A stretch of 64,000 bases of DNA from Paenibacillus sp. ACRRY (GCF_022346995.1 NZ_JAKRNM010000004.1:1-64000); one strand, 5' to 3'. Positions 28,046-38,244 are shown, counted from the stretch's first letter. Numbers and translations are program-made. Notes: generated from the letters alone by a model not told the origin.

Positions 28046-28062
28046 TATGTAAACGTTACTAA
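28046..28062 (+). promoter_or_regulatory. possible cre site upstream of the GH3 gene
   Basis: TATGTAAACGTTACTAA has a TGTAAACGTT core like the CcpA site (cre consensus TGWAANCGNTNWCA) with two mismatches at the 3' end. It lies about 90 nt before a glycosidase gene, where carbon catabolite control would make sense. Confidence 0.4.
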
Positions 28063-28150
28063 CCGGGTAATCATTTGAATGCGTACTACATAAGCTTGTA
28101 TGCTTAGTTAATATAGCACTTAAGCACGATCATGAACTGGAGGGGTTATT

Positions 28151-30442
28151 ATGGAACGAAACATCAAGGAACTGGTACAGCAGATGACACTGGAAGAAAA
28201 AGCAGGCATGTGCTCCGGACTGGACTTCTGGCATCTGAAAGGGGTGGAACGTCTCGGTATACCATCCATCATGGTGACAGACGGGCCGCATGGCCTGCGG
28301 AAACAGGATGGAAGCGCGGATCACCTGGGCTTGACGTCAAGTGTGCCTGCGACATGCTTCCCATCCGCAGTAGGATTAGCTAGCTCTTGGGATACCGACC
28401 TGGCACGTCAGGTTGGAGTGGCACTGGGTGAAGAATGTCAGGCCGAAGAAGTAGGTGTATTGTTGGGGCCTGGCGTTAATATTAAGCGTTCGCCACTGGG
28501 CGGACGGAATTTTGAATACTTTTCCGAGGATCCGCTTCTGTCTACACGCATGGCTACCGGCCATATCCAGGGTGTACAGAGTCAGGGTGTGGGCACATCG
28601 CTGAAACACTTTGCGGTGAACAACCAGGAGGAGCGGCGTATGTCCATTGATGCGGTGGTAGATGAGCGCACGCTCCGTGAGATTTACCTTGCCAGTTTCG
28701 AAAGTGCGGTGAAGGATGGGCAGCCTTGGACGGTGATGAGCTCCTACAACAAGGTGAACGGTACATATGCAGGTGAAAATGAGTGGTTGCTCACCGATAT
28801 TCTGAAGGAAGAATGGGGACATGAGGGTCTCGTTGTGTCCGACTGGGGTGCTGTGAATGAGCGTGCAGATGCACTTTCCGCAGGACTGGAGCTTGAAATG
28901 CCTGCAAGTGGTGGGATTGGAGAGCGTAAGGTAATCCAAGCTGTTGCGAGCGGCAAGCTGTCTCTGGAGAAGCTGGACCGGGCGGTAGAACGACTGCTTA
29001 CACTTATCTTCAAGGCTGCGGATCAGCAGCGTAAGGACGCTACCTACAATAAGGACGAACACCATCAGCTTGCCCGCAAAGTTGCATCGGAGAGTATGGT
29101 TTTGTTGAAAAATGAAGATCAGCTGCTTCCGTTGAGACGTGAAGGCAAGCTTGCACTGATTGGAGCCTTTGCCCGCAAACCGCGCTTTCAGGGTGGAGGA
29201 AGCTCCCACATCAATCCGACCCAAGTCGATGATATTGTGGAAGAGATGACCCGGATTGCCGGAACGGAGACAGAGATCTCCTATGCCCCGGGTTACCGCA
29301 TTGAAGCGGATGATGTGGATGATCAGCTTATGGCAGAAGCAGTTCAGGCTGCGAAGGCTGCGGATACAGCGGTTGTTTTTGTCGGTTTACCCGACCGTTA
29401 TGAGTCTGAAGGATATGACCGCTCCCATCTGCGTCTGCCGGATAACCATATCCGCCTGATTGAAGAGGTGGCCAAGGCCCAGTCACGTATCGTTGTTGTG
29501 CTCAGCAATGGTTCACCCGTGGAAATGCCTTGGCTGCCACAAGTGAAGGCTGTACTCGAAGCTTATCTGGGTGGGCAGGCTGTTGGCGGAGCGATTGCTG
29601 ACCTGTTGTACGGTAAGGTGAATCCCTCAGGGAAACTGGCAGAGACGTTCCCGGCACAGCTGAGCCATAATCCGTCTTTCCTTAACTTCCCGGGTGAAGG
29701 AGATCGGGTAGACTACAAGGAAGGTATCTTCGTAGGTTACCGGTACTATGACAAGAAACAGATCGAGCCGTTATTTCCATTTGGTTATGGGCTGAGCTAT
29801 ACGACATTTGAATATACCGATCTAGTAACGGACCGAAATGAACTGACAGACCAGGATGAAGTTGAAGTGCGCGTGAAGGTTACCAATACCGGAGACAGAG
29901 CGGGCAAAGAAGTTGTGCAGCTGTACATCAGTGATGTGGAAAGTACGGTGATTCGTCCGGTGAAGGAACTGAAGGCATTTGTCAAAGTGGAGCTGGAGCC
30001 GGGGGCTTCCGAGGTGGTTCGCTTTACGTTAAACAAACGGTCGTTTGCTTATTACAATGTGGATATGAAAGACTGGCACGTAGAGACTGGAGAGTTCGAT
30101 ATTCAAGTGGGCAGTTCTTCCAAGGATATTCATCTGATCAAACGTGTTAAGGTGGAGTCCACGGCTACGTTCATTCCCACATACACACGGAATAGCACGC
30201 TCGGCGATATTCAGCGCGATCCGGCTAACAAAAGGCTGTTGGAACAAGCCATGCAGCAATTCCAGGAAGCCAGCGGCATGGGTGGCGATGATGCGGGAGA
30301 GCATGCGGATATGATGGCTGCCATGATGAAATATATGCCGCTGCGTGCCCTGGTCGCTTTCAGTGGGGGAGCGATGAGCGAAGAAGCCATGAATCAATTG
30401 CTCGATCAGTTGAACAGCAAAGATCATGGAATTCGGGCGTAG
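28151..30442 (+). CDS. glycoside hydrolase family 3 protein (beta-glucosidase-like)
   Basis: This 763-aa cytoplasmic GH3 enzyme has no signal peptide. The (beta/alpha)8 domain carries [45 protein letters not shown] and the nucleophile Asp231 in [15 protein letters not shown]. The GH3 C-terminal domain follows ([21 protein letters not shown]...[14 protein letters not shown]), then a fibronectin-III-like domain ([14 protein letters not shown]...[12 protein letters not shown]). Substrate is probably a beta-glucoside or xyloside imported as an oligomer. A C-terminal tail of about 80 residues (met-rich [25 protein letters not shown]) is an addition seen in some family members. SD GGAGGGG. Confidence 0.92.
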   Translation: MERNIKELVQQMTLEEKAGMCSGLDFWHLKGVERLGIPSIMVTDGPHGLRKQDGSADHLGLTSSVPATCFPSAVGLASSWDTDLARQVGVALGEECQAEEVGVLLGPGVNIKRSPLGGRNFEYFSEDPLLSTRMATGHIQGVQSQGVGTSLKHFAVNNQEERRMSIDAVVDERTLREIYLASFESAVKDGQPWTVMSSYNKVNGTYAGENEWLLTDILKEEWGHEGLVVSDWGAVNERADALSAGLELEMPASGGIGERKVIQAVASGKLSLEKLDRAVERLLTLIFKAADQQRKDATYNKDEHHQLARKVASESMVLLKNEDQLLPLRREGKLALIGAFARKPRFQGGGSSHINPTQVDDIVEEMTRIAGTETEISYAPGYRIEADDVDDQLMAEAVQAAKAADTAVVFVGLPDRYESEGYDRSHLRLPDNHIRLIEEVAKAQSRIVVVLSNGSPVEMPWLPQVKAVLEAYLGGQAVGGAIADLLYGKVNPSGKLAETFPAQLSHNPSFLNFPGEGDRVDYKEGIFVGYRYYDKKQIEPLFPFGYGLSYTTFEYTDLVTDRNELTDQDEVEVRVKVTNTGDRAGKEVVQLYISDVESTVIRPVKELKAFVKVELEPGASEVVRFTLNKRSFAYYNVDMKDWHVETGEFDIQVGSSSKDIHLIKRVKVESTATFIPTYTRNSTLGDIQRDPANKRLLEQAMQQFQEASGMGGDDAGEHADMMAAMMKYMPLRALVAFSGGAMSEEAMNQLLDQLNSKDHGIRA

Positions 30443-30516
30443 CACACGAATGATATTGTAAGTAAGTGAGATGCAATAGGTAGTGAATTCAATCGTTATT
30501 GGCCAGTATATTATGG

Positions 30517-30546
30517 ACCCGATCCTTGAATGGATCGGGTTTTTGG
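30517..30546 (+). terminator. terminator of the GH3 gene
   Basis: ACCCGATCC TTGAAT GGATCGGGT is a perfect 9-bp stem followed by TTTTTGG. Confidence 0.9.
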
Positions 30547-30547
30547 T

Positions 30548-30577
30548 TTGCTTTTACAGGAGGAATTATCCTATACT
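30548..30577 (+). promoter_or_regulatory. promoter of the alpha/beta hydrolase gene
   Basis: TTGCTT (30548-30553) and TATACT (30572-30577), 18-bp spacer. The Fur-box-like site starts 9 nt after the -10 box. Confidence 0.5.
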
Positions 30578-30585
30578 AAAGTAAT

Positions 30586-30600
30586 TGATAATCATTTTCA
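30586..30600 (+). promoter_or_regulatory. Fur-box-like site
   Basis: TGATAATCATTTTCA matches 14 of 15 bases of the 7-1-7 Bacillus Fur motif TGATAATNATTATCA. Being just downstream of the -10 box it would overlap the start of transcription. The regulator could also be a Fur paralogue such as Zur or PerR. Confidence 0.62.
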
Positions 30601-30655
30601 TTTAGAACGATAGGACTAGAAATGACGATGTTCGTAAACAGGGCAGGAGGGGACC

Positions 30656-31516
30656 ATGAACGCTATTCATTCCAATCATTCGTATGGTTCAAGTGCATTT
30701 ATCCACACACGAGATGGTCGCAAGCTTCATTATATGTCGAAGGGAGCCGGTCACCCCATCGTTGTGTTTGAATCAGGCATGGGCTTTTCCAGATCGGCGT
30801 GGGGACTCGTGGTGCCTCAAGTGGCTGAACATACGCAGTCTGTGGTCTATGATCGTTCCGGGTTGGGACGGAGTGAGGCCGACACGGAGCAGCGGACTCT
30901 ACGTAGGCTTACAGAGGATCTAGGCGATCTGCTGACTGCACTTGGACCAGGTCCTTTTATTCTAGTGGGGCACAGCTGGGGAGGGCCAGTCGTGAGAGCT
31001 GCGGCAGCAGCGGATCTGTCTCGCATCAGAGGACTGATACTGGTCGATCCATCAGACGAGAACTGTGAATTGTATTTTTCCTCTATGGCCAGAATCAGTT
31101 TTGGCTTGAACCGTTTCTTACTTCCTTGGATGGCACGTACAGGGTTGTATCGAAAAATGGGCAGCAAGCCGGGCCAGGTTCAACCGGACGATGTTGCACG
31201 AGATCACCAAGAGGAAGACTTCACTGTACAGGCAGCACGTATGATGGCTGCTGAATCGGTGGCGTTTCTGGATGATTTGGCCTCATTGCGGGATACTCCT
31301 CCTGAGCTTGGGAATCTGGAAGTTCGGATTATTTCTGGCACAAAAGCAGGACAGGGAGAGCAAAAAATTAGACCTGCCATCGTGTCAGCTCACCGCAAGA
31401 CAGCCCAAGGGCTCGCGAATGGACATTGGATCGAAGCAGGTCAATCGGGCCATATGGTTACTTTTACCGACCCGCAGATTATTATTGATGAAATTTTGCG
31501 GATGGCAAATCGTTGA
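30656..31516 (+). CDS. alpha/beta hydrolase, possibly Fur-regulated
   Basis: This 286-aa alpha/beta hydrolase has the oxyanion region IVVFESGMGFSRSAWGLV, the strand-turn SVVYDRSGLGRSE, nucleophile Ser in LVGHSWGGPVVRA, and a catalytic His in the C-terminal GHWIEAGQSGHMVTFTDP. There is no signal peptide. The substrate is unknown. A strong SD (AGGAGGGG) precedes ATG. The Fur-box-like element in its promoter suggests iron or metal control and possibly a job in siderophore handling, but that is inference; no siderophore genes lie nearby. Confidence 0.85.
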   Translation: MNAIHSNHSYGSSAFIHTRDGRKLHYMSKGAGHPIVVFESGMGFSRSAWGLVVPQVAEHTQSVVYDRSGLGRSEADTEQRTLRRLTEDLGDLLTALGPGPFILVGHSWGGPVVRAAAAADLSRIRGLILVDPSDENCELYFSSMARISFGLNRFLLPWMARTGLYRKMGSKPGQVQPDDVARDHQEEDFTVQAARMMAAESVAFLDDLASLRDTPPELGNLEVRIISGTKAGQGEQKIRPAIVSAHRKTAQGLANGHWIEAGQSGHMVTFTDPQIIIDEILRMANR

Positions 31517-31543
31517 GGCCTTGGCGCAAGCTTAGGTCAAAAG

Positions 31544-31552
31544 TGATACAAT
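31544..31552 (+). promoter_or_regulatory. ilvA extended -10 promoter
   Basis: TGATACAAT is a TGN-extended -10 about 58 nt before the ilvA start. No clear -35 lies at 16-18 bp. No T-box or CodY site was recognised. Confidence 0.45.
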
Positions 31553-31609
31553 AACAGAAAAAGCAATGCTTGCATTGCCAACCAAGACAAAGCGGAGTGT
31601 GGAGAAGAG

Positions 31610-32902
31610 ATGAAACCAGTGGAACAAGAATCAACGGAAAATAAAAATTCTGGCCATGCCGGTGTTGGCATGGAAGATATCGTACGTGCACATCATGTGC
31701 TGCGTGAAGTTATTGTAAGAACGCCTCTGCAGCGGGATGCTGTATTGTCGACCAAATATAATTGCAATGTGTATCTCAAGCGGGAAGATCTGCAAGTGGT
31801 GCGCTCTTTCAAAATTCGGGGTGCCTACAATATGATCCGCAGTCTGACTCCGGCTGAACTGGAGAAGGGCATTGTCTGCGCAAGCGCAGGGAACCATGCA
31901 CAGGGTGTTGCCTTTTCCTGTAACGCCCTCGGAATACACGGCAAAATCTTCATGCCGAGCACAACACCGAATCAAAAGGTCAAACAGGTACGACGCTTTG
32001 GCGGCAGCAACGTAGAAGTGGTGCTGATCGGGGATACGTATGATGATGCGTATGCAGAAGCCATGCGTGCATGTGATGAACAGGGGATGACGTTCATTCA
32101 TCCGTTTGACCAACCCAAAATTATTGCGGGTAATGGTACGGTTGCGATGGAGATCATGGAAAGCCTTGATGAGGATGCAGATTATGTATTTGTTACCATT
32201 GGTGGCGGTGGACTCGCTGCTGGGATCGGAACCTACATGAAGACGGTCAGCCCGGAAACGCGCATCATTGGTGTGGAGCCTCTTGGCGCTGCTTCCATGA
32301 GTGAGGCCATGTTCCGCAAACAGGTTGTCACGCTCGATGATATCGATAAATTCGTGGATGGAGCTGCAGTGAAGCGGGTAGGAGACCTAACTTACAACAT
32401 TTGCAGCAGCACGCTGGATGACATCGTTAAGGTGCCAGAGGGCAAGGCTTGTACGACCATCCTGGAGCTGTACAATGAAAATGCAATTGTGGTTGAACCC
32501 GCCGGTTCACTGGCTGTTGCTGCACTGGAACAATACCGTGAGCAAATTGTGGGCAAGACCGTAGTCTGCGTAATTAGCGGCGGTAACAACGACATCGACC
32601 GGATGCAGGAGATTAAGGAGCGTTCCCTGATCTATGAAGGTCTGAAATATTACTTCATGGTGAATTTCCCGCAGCGCGCAGGTGCTTTGCGTGAATTCCT
32701 GGAGGAAGTGCTCGGACCGAATGACGATATCACCCGGTTTGAATATACGAAGAAGCATGATAAGGAGAACGGCCCTGCCTTGGTAGGCATTGAGCTCATG
32801 TACAAGGAAGACTATCAGCCTCTGATTGAACGCATGAATCGCAAAGGCATTGCCTATACCGAGCTGAACAAAAATCTGAATCTCTTCAACATGTTAATCT
32901 GA
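31610..32902 (+). CDS. ilvA: threonine ammonia-lyase (threonine dehydratase)
   Basis: This 430-aa PLP enzyme deaminates threonine to 2-oxobutanoate, the first step to isoleucine. The PLP Lys is Lys68 in VVRSFKIRGAYN; the phosphate-binding loop is FVTIGGGGLAAGIGTY. A single ACT-like regulatory domain follows at the C terminus (YYFMVNFPQRAGALREFLEEVLG...), as in the short Bacillus IlvA form sensitive to isoleucine. It stands apart from other branched-chain genes. The TGA overlaps the next ATG by one base. Confidence 0.94.
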   Translation: MKPVEQESTENKNSGHAGVGMEDIVRAHHVLREVIVRTPLQRDAVLSTKYNCNVYLKREDLQVVRSFKIRGAYNMIRSLTPAELEKGIVCASAGNHAQGVAFSCNALGIHGKIFMPSTTPNQKVKQVRRFGGSNVEVVLIGDTYDDAYAEAMRACDEQGMTFIHPFDQPKIIAGNGTVAMEIMESLDEDADYVFVTIGGGGLAAGIGTYMKTVSPETRIIGVEPLGAASMSEAMFRKQVVTLDDIDKFVDGAAVKRVGDLTYNICSSTLDDIVKVPEGKACTTILELYNENAIVVEPAGSLAVAALEQYREQIVGKTVVCVISGGNNDIDRMQEIKERSLIYEGLKYYFMVNFPQRAGALREFLEEVLGPNDDITRFEYTKKHDKENGPALVGIELMYKEDYQPLIERMNRKGIAYTELNKNLNLFNMLI

Positions 32903-33510
32903 TGAATGATTCCATGTTGCAGCCGGATCGGAACGAGCCCCATCTCCAGCTGCGGCCAGCTCGCAGGGAGGACGCAGATCAAGTCATTCCGCTGCTCTAT
33001 CAGGCGATAGGAGACATTGCTTACGCGCTGGCAGGTGAGTCCAATCACGAGCAGGCGATGCAGATTCTGAAGCAGTTTTATATGCAGGAGGACAACCGGA
33101 TCAGCTATCGCCATGTAACAGTGATGGAACATGGTCAGGACATTGCCGGTATTCTCGTAGCCTACGACGGTAGTGAAGCGGATCGTCTGGACCAACCGAT
33201 TCAGGATCGGCCTGGACGCAGTCAGGATGAGAAGTATGCAATAATCAAAGAAACTCGTCCCGGCGAATATTATCTGGATACACTGTCGGTAAGCGAATCT
33301 TATCAGGGACAGGGGATCGGCCAGGCTCTCATGGCTGCTTTTGAGCAGCAGGGAAGAGAGCTCGGGCATGACCGGGTGGCTCTTATTGTCGAACGCGACA
33401 ATGGTCGTGCCTTGATGCTGTATGAACGACAGGGCTATACGAAGGATGATGTCATTGTCATTGCAGGACATGAATATAACCATATGATCAAGCCGATTCA
33501 GCAGGATTGA
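32902..33510 (+). CDS. GNAT family N-acetyltransferase
   Basis: This 202-aa single GNAT domain starts LQLRPARREDADQVIPLLYQAIGDIAYALAG. The acetyl-CoA loop is ESYQGQGIGQALMAAFEQQG, followed by VALIVERDNGRALMLYERQGY. The substrate is unknown. It is translationally coupled to ilvA (TGATG), and no SD is needed for that. A strong terminator ends the two-gene unit. Confidence 0.9.
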   Translation: MNDSMLQPDRNEPHLQLRPARREDADQVIPLLYQAIGDIAYALAGESNHEQAMQILKQFYMQEDNRISYRHVTVMEHGQDIAGILVAYDGSEADRLDQPIQDRPGRSQDEKYAIIKETRPGEYYLDTLSVSESYQGQGIGQALMAAFEQQGRELGHDRVALIVERDNGRALMLYERQGYTKDDVIVIAGHEYNHMIKPIQQD

Positions 33511-33518
33511 TCGTACTG

Positions 33519-33565
33519 AAAAACCGCCATGGGAGCGTATCCTGTGGCGGTTTTTTTTTTTTTTT
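33519..33565 (+). terminator. terminator of ilvA-GNAT
   Basis: AAAACCGCCA...TGGCGGTTTT with a run of fifteen T residues. The minus-strand gene starting its 3' end at 33598 is convergent. Confidence 0.92.
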
Positions 33566-33597
33566 CAACGGATGCATCCATAATGGGATGAATAGTT

Positions 33598-34566
33598 TTA
33601 AAAGCCGTTGTAGCTGCCGGTTGGAACTTTTTGATCTAACCACTTTTCCACAGCGGAAGTCTTCTGGTATTTGGCTTCGGTTACGACGTCCATGAAGGCA
33701 CCCAGTTTAGCCAGTAAGTCACTGTCCTCGGATGCATTCCGTTGCAGCACGGCCTTGTACCCTTTCTGGGCATTGGCCACCATGGTGTTGGTTTCGTAAT
33801 CAAACAATGGTGTATTGTTCAGGCCATAAAAGGTATACAGCGTATAATTGTTCAGCAAATTTCGTACCTGCTTGACCCGATTAGATTTCGGATAATCCTG
33901 CAAGAAACGTTCCTGATTGAGTGCTCGATTCAAGATCTCCTGGTAACCAATCTTGAGCGCTGCATCCTCCGCAACTAGATTCCCCGTTTCAACCGCCATG
34001 ATGTTGATGTACTGCTTGGTATCTGGTTTGACATGCGAATTATATTTTTGAAAAGTCATATAATTCATGATCGGATAGAGGGCGCCTTCCAACATCACAA
34101 GGCGGTAGCCGCTGTCCCTTGCTTCCTTCAGCAATGCGCGTAGTTCCGAGTCTTTGGTGCGCTCCATCAGTTGGGTGAAACTATCGTTCCACTTATATGC
34201 TTTGATCATCTTATCCTGAACATTGGGAACCAACATGCGGTCCGTCATGGCTGTGAGTCCCTTGATGCGGGCATTCTCCAGCTGCAGCACCATTAAGGTC
34301 GCATGGTGGGTGGTTACTTTATCGATATTGGATTCCAAATAGGTGTCAGCGGCGGATAAGCCGTTCTTTTTTTGGAGTGTGGATTGAAATGTGTTATATA
34401 TGGCGGTTGAACTGCTGGTGGTTACTTTCGCTTCGGAATCGGAGGGGGCTGCTGCAGCCATTCCCGTGATCCCCGCGGCACCGGTCTGCATCAAGACAGC
34501 AACGGCTGTGACAGTCATGAACATACGGAGCCCTTGGCGTCTGGCAGATGAATACAATGATGTCAT
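33598..34566 (-). CDS. secreted protein of unknown function
   Basis: This 322-aa protein has a signal peptide (MTSLYSSARRQGLRMFMTVTAVAVLMQTGAAG..., cleavage likely near AAAAPS). The mature part is charged and mainly helical by appearance, with Tyr-rich stretches such as YPIMNYMTFQKYNSH and NNYTLYTFYGLNNTPLFDYETN. No Cys, no wall anchor and no catalytic motif is recognisable. SD GGGAGG lies about 9 nt upstream. It is divergent from the large repeat protein at 34858, which suggests shared control, but I do not recognise the family. Confidence 0.75.
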   Translation of the reverse strand: MTSLYSSARRQGLRMFMTVTAVAVLMQTGAAGITGMAAAAPSDSEAKVTTSSSTAIYNTFQSTLQKKNGLSAADTYLESNIDKVTTHHATLMVLQLENARIKGLTAMTDRMLVPNVQDKMIKAYKWNDSFTQLMERTKDSELRALLKEARDSGYRLVMLEGALYPIMNYMTFQKYNSHVKPDTKQYINIMAVETGNLVAEDAALKIGYQEILNRALNQERFLQDYPKSNRVKQVRNLLNNYTLYTFYGLNNTPLFDYETNTMVANAQKGYKAVLQRNASEDSDLLAKLGAFMDVVTEAKYQKTSAVEKWLDQKVPTGSYNGF

Positions 34567-34857
34567 TGTTGTAAACCTCCCGTGAATTTTGAAAATACAA
34601 ACGGATTGATTCTTTATACATTAACCCAATTTTGTACGGATGTTGTTTCGGAATAATGACAAAATGTTCTGTTATTTTTAACCTTTAGCAGGTAGATGGT
34701 GGAAGAAGTTTTCTGCGAAAATATTTTTTGAGCGATTGGAAACTTTTGATCGGGTCCAGACGTCTTAGATGTGCACAGGAAATTACAGGAATAAAATCAA
34801 GTGAAATACGCTCTAATACAATTCAATTCATCTAAAAAGAGAATGGGGATATTCAAT

Positions 34858-37800
34858 ATGAAAAAAGCCGGAGGACGTCAAGTCAAAAAGGTCATGTCTG
34901 CACTGGCCGTATCAGCCATGCTGATGTCAGCCTTGCCAGGGGCGGTAATCGACGCAGCAGCGAGAATCAGTATCTACATCAATGATGCCGAGCTGTCTTC
35001 TGCACAAGCGCCTGTCATGAAGGCCGGACGGGTATTGGTTCCGCTGCGGTCCATTTTTGAAGGGCTGGATGCTAAAGTGGGGTATACCAACAAAACCAAA
35101 ACCATTACAGCCACTCGCGGAGACCAAGAGGTCTCACTGACACTGGGTTCCAAGACAGCTTACATTAACGGGGAAGCGGTCTCGCTGGACGTGCCTGCGA
35201 GTACGATCAAGGGTAACACGATGGTCCCTATTCGCTTTGTGAGCGAAGCATTTGGAGAGAAGGTATTCTGGAACTCCCGCAATCAGCGGGTGGATATCAA
35301 AACAACGTCCACGCCTCCTGTCGATGACACGAAAGCTGCGGCATGGAACATCTATGGATCCGTTTCAGGAAGTAATGGAGATGGTCGGGATCTGACGGTC
35401 AGCTTCACGCGCCCTACATCCGAAAAGGCAGTATCCGAATATCGCATTATGCTGGTGAAAACCCGTGATGTGAACAGCTTCAACGAGTCAGCGGCTTCAG
35501 TTGTGCCATCCGGCAATTATACTTCGGTTTCTCCAAATGGAAGCAACCCGAAGTTGACCCTGAATGCTCAGACACGTGACGTTAACGGAGATCTGCTGAA
35601 TACAAGTGAAACTTATCGTTTGTATGTCCTGACCATGGGCAACAGCAGCAATAGTTACAAAAATGTACTTGCATGGTCTGCCCAGTCTTTGAAATTAAAC
35701 AATGTGAAAACAACAGTTCAGCCTGTCACCAGTCTTCGTATTGCCGATATCAGTGACTACGGAGATGGCCGTGACTTGGAGATTAACTTCAATCAGCCAA
35801 GCAGCACGTCGAATATTACCTATTATCGTGCATTTGTCGTCAAAGCGAAGGATGCTTCATCATTCAATCTGACTGCGGCGAATAAAGTATCCAGCTCGAA
35901 TTCAACGATCATCTATAAAGGGAACAACACAGCGGTCAAAAGTCAGCTTACCTCTTCCACGCGTGATACATCGGGGGAATTGATTCGCAGCGGCACCGCC
36001 TATGTCGTATACGTCATGTCGGTCAGCTCCAATGCAACAGCTGCTGACCACAAGCTGTCTTCCGTATCCTCTTCACTGACACTTAGCGTGAATACGGCAA
36101 CGGCGCCTGTCATTACGCAAGTCAAGGACAACTCGGATTATGGAGATGGCCGTGACATTTTGGTGAGCTTCAATCGGTCTTCCGACGAATCCAAGGTAGC
36201 GAGCTACCGTATTTTCGTTGTACGCAACTCCGTGGCCAGCAGCTTCAATCTGGCAACGGCAAGCAATTTGTCTTCAAGCCTATACTATACCGTGAACAAA
36301 ACAGGCAGCAATGTCACCACAACGTTACCTTCATCGATGAAAGATACAAGCGGGTATAACGTGACGAATCTGCAGGATTACCGGATCTATGTCATGGCTG
36401 TGGGCAATCAGCAAAACAACTACACCAATGCCTTGTCTTCTTCATCCACGTTATTGAGATTGACGACGAACGGAAATGCAGGAGCTGTCAATAACCTGGC
36501 AGTCTCGGATGTGAGTGACTATGGTGACGGACGGGATCTGCGGGTATCTTTCAACAGAGCATCAGATGAGTCTAGAGTTTCAGCCTACCGGGTGTATGTG
36601 GTTCGTTCCGCTAACGCAGGAAGCTTCACACTGAGCGCGGCTAACGCATCGAACAACTACTACCAAGTGAATAAAACAGGTGGCAACCTGTCGGTTACAC
36701 TGCCAAGCAGCATGGTGGATACGAATGGAAACAGAGTTTCCAATAACGTGACTTATCGGGTGTTCGTCCTGTCGGTAAGCACAAGCGGCAACTCCAGTCA
36801 GAACGCGTTGTCTTCGTACTCGTCACAGATTACATTGACTCCAAATGCAGCGATAACAGCTCCGAGTAACGTAGCGGCAAGCGATATCGGTGATAATCAG
36901 GACGGACGTGATCTGCGCGTAACGTTCACCAAATCGGCGGATGAGACCAATGTGAATCACTATCGGGTGTTTGTTGTTAAATCCACGAATACCAGCTTCA
37001 ATCTGTCGGCTGCAAATGCTGTAGGTAGTGCGAATTATACGTATGTAAGTAAGAATGGAAGCAATCAAACTGCGAACTTCACAAGTAACTCGAAAACAGT
37101 GGATGGTAGTCCCATTGTAAATGGTGTGGGTTATCGCGTGTATGTCATGGCGGTGAACGGTAATTCTTCCCTCGCCAATGCATTGTCATCAGGCTCAAAC
37201 GTGATTACCCTCACTTCCAATGCGGCTGTTGGAGCAGTGAGTAACGTGAATGTTTCAGTGAAAAATCAAGGGCAAGCAGGAAATGCGTCGGATGTGACTG
37301 TGAACTTCAGTAAACCAACAACAGACAGTGGTATTGCAAATTATAGAGTATTAATTGTTCCATCTGGTCAAGTGACTGGATTTGACCTGAATTCGGCTCT
37401 CGGCATCAGATCATATGTCCAAATCTCCAAAAATGATGCTGGCAATCCTGTTCAGCTGAATAATGGTCACGTTGATATCAATGGTAATGCTCTTGTCGTA
37501 GGTCAGAAATACAGAGCATTTGTTTTGTCCGTATCCGATAGCGGTACGCGAGCTTCCAATCTGTCCGGTGCGTCCAACGAGTTCAGCATCCTGGCCAAAC
37601 CGGCAGAGCCTGTTGCTGTTCAGTCAGCAACTATAACGAACATTGAGAATGCCAGTACAGCTACGGATGCAGGCCTGAAGGTAACTTTCACTAAAGCATC
37701 CGACGAAAAAGGGATTGGCCAATACCGTTTATTTGTAGTAAAAGCTCAAGATAGTCTGGATCTGCCTTCTGCAAATTCAAATAATAATTTTAAAGTAGTT

Positions 37801-38067
37801 ACTGCAGGAGAAGTTTCCTTAACTAAAGATACGCTGGATTCAAGCGGAAAGGCGATTGAACTAGGAGTAGAGTACAAAGTGTATATCCTTTCGGTAACAA
37901 GTGATCCGTCGTTATACACAAGTGTTCTCTCTGCTCCGTCAGGTATAGCTAAACTTGATGCAGCTCAGGCAGCCCCAGTGAATCCAGATCCGGCAGTTCC
38001 AACGACTGACCCAAATGCCAGTCCGACTGATTCTGCTCAAGGCACCAGCACTAATTCCACAAACTAA
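34858..38067 (+). CDS. stalk-domain protein with seven tandem ~125-aa repeats
   Basis: This large exported protein has 1069 aa from the chosen start. A signal peptide (MKKAGGRQVKKVMSALAVSAMLM...) is followed by a copper-amine-oxidase N-terminal 'stalk' domain (ISIYINDAELSSAQAPVMKAGRVLVPLRSIFEGL..., IRFVSEAFGEKVFWN), common in Paenibacillus surface proteins. Seven tandem repeats of about 125 residues follow, each with a core like SDYGDGRDLRVSFNRASDE, then YRVFVVKS, SFNLSAAN, and YRVYVMAV..NALSS. They look like Fn3-type beta sandwiches. A Pro/Thr/Ser/Asn tail ends it with no LPXTG or SLH anchor. I chose ATG 34858 (GGGG SD and signal peptide); GTG 34801 and ATG 34843 are alternatives. Confidence 0.85.
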   Translation: MKKAGGRQVKKVMSALAVSAMLMSALPGAVIDAAARISIYINDAELSSAQAPVMKAGRVLVPLRSIFEGLDAKVGYTNKTKTITATRGDQEVSLTLGSKTAYINGEAVSLDVPASTIKGNTMVPIRFVSEAFGEKVFWNSRNQRVDIKTTSTPPVDDTKAAAWNIYGSVSGSNGDGRDLTVSFTRPTSEKAVSEYRIMLVKTRDVNSFNESAASVVPSGNYTSVSPNGSNPKLTLNAQTRDVNGDLLNTSETYRLYVLTMGNSSNSYKNVLAWSAQSLKLNNVKTTVQPVTSLRIADISDYGDGRDLEINFNQPSSTSNITYYRAFVVKAKDASSFNLTAANKVSSSNSTIIYKGNNTAVKSQLTSSTRDTSGELIRSGTAYVVYVMSVSSNATAADHKLSSVSSSLTLSVNTATAPVITQVKDNSDYGDGRDILVSFNRSSDESKVASYRIFVVRNSVASSFNLATASNLSSSLYYTVNKTGSNVTTTLPSSMKDTSGYNVTNLQDYRIYVMAVGNQQNNYTNALSSSSTLLRLTTNGNAGAVNNLAVSDVSDYGDGRDLRVSFNRASDESRVSAYRVYVVRSANAGSFTLSAANASNNYYQVNKTGGNLSVTLPSSMVDTNGNRVSNNVTYRVFVLSVSTSGNSSQNALSSYSSQITLTPNAAITAPSNVAASDIGDNQDGRDLRVTFTKSADETNVNHYRVFVVKSTNTSFNLSAANAVGSANYTYVSKNGSNQTANFTSNSKTVDGSPIVNGVGYRVYVMAVNGNSSLANALSSGSNVITLTSNAAVGAVSNVNVSVKNQGQAGNASDVTVNFSKPTTDSGIANYRVLIVPSGQVTGFDLNSALGIRSYVQISKNDAGNPVQLNNGHVDINGNALVVGQKYRAFVLSVSDSGTRASNLSGASNEFSILAKPAEPVAVQSATITNIENASTATDAGLKVTFTKASDEKGIGQYRLFVVKAQDSLDLPSANSNNNFKVVTAGEVSLTKDTLDSSGKAIELGVEYKVYILSVTSDPSLYTSVLSAPSGIAKLDAAQAAPVNPDPAVPTTDPNASPTDSAQGTSTNSTN

Positions 38068-38098
38068 CTTAGTTTTTTAATTGAGTCATTGTATTGAG

Positions 38099-38137
38099 AG
38101 CTCCCTTACCAATCTAATTGGAAGGGAGCTTCCTTGT
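38099..38137 (+). terminator. terminator of the repeat protein gene
   Basis: AGCTCCCTTACCAAT pairs with ATTGGAAGGGAGCT and is followed by TCCTTGTT. Confidence 0.8.
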
Positions 38138-38244
38138 TATTAGCTCAATTCTTGTCGTCAAAAGGGTTCTCTAGGCCGTTGCTGGGCCGCGCCAGTAGGG
38201 GGATAATAGAAGAAAGAAGCGCATGATCCGAAGGGAATGATGGG

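Noticed and set aside
33551..33565. T15 tract as a phase-variation tract
   Set aside because: It is the T-run of a strong terminator, lies outside any coding frame, and does not sit in a promoter.
35330..37950. CRISPR or DNA-level tandem repeat
   Set aside because: The repeat is at protein level (125 aa); there are no short identical DNA repeats with spacers.
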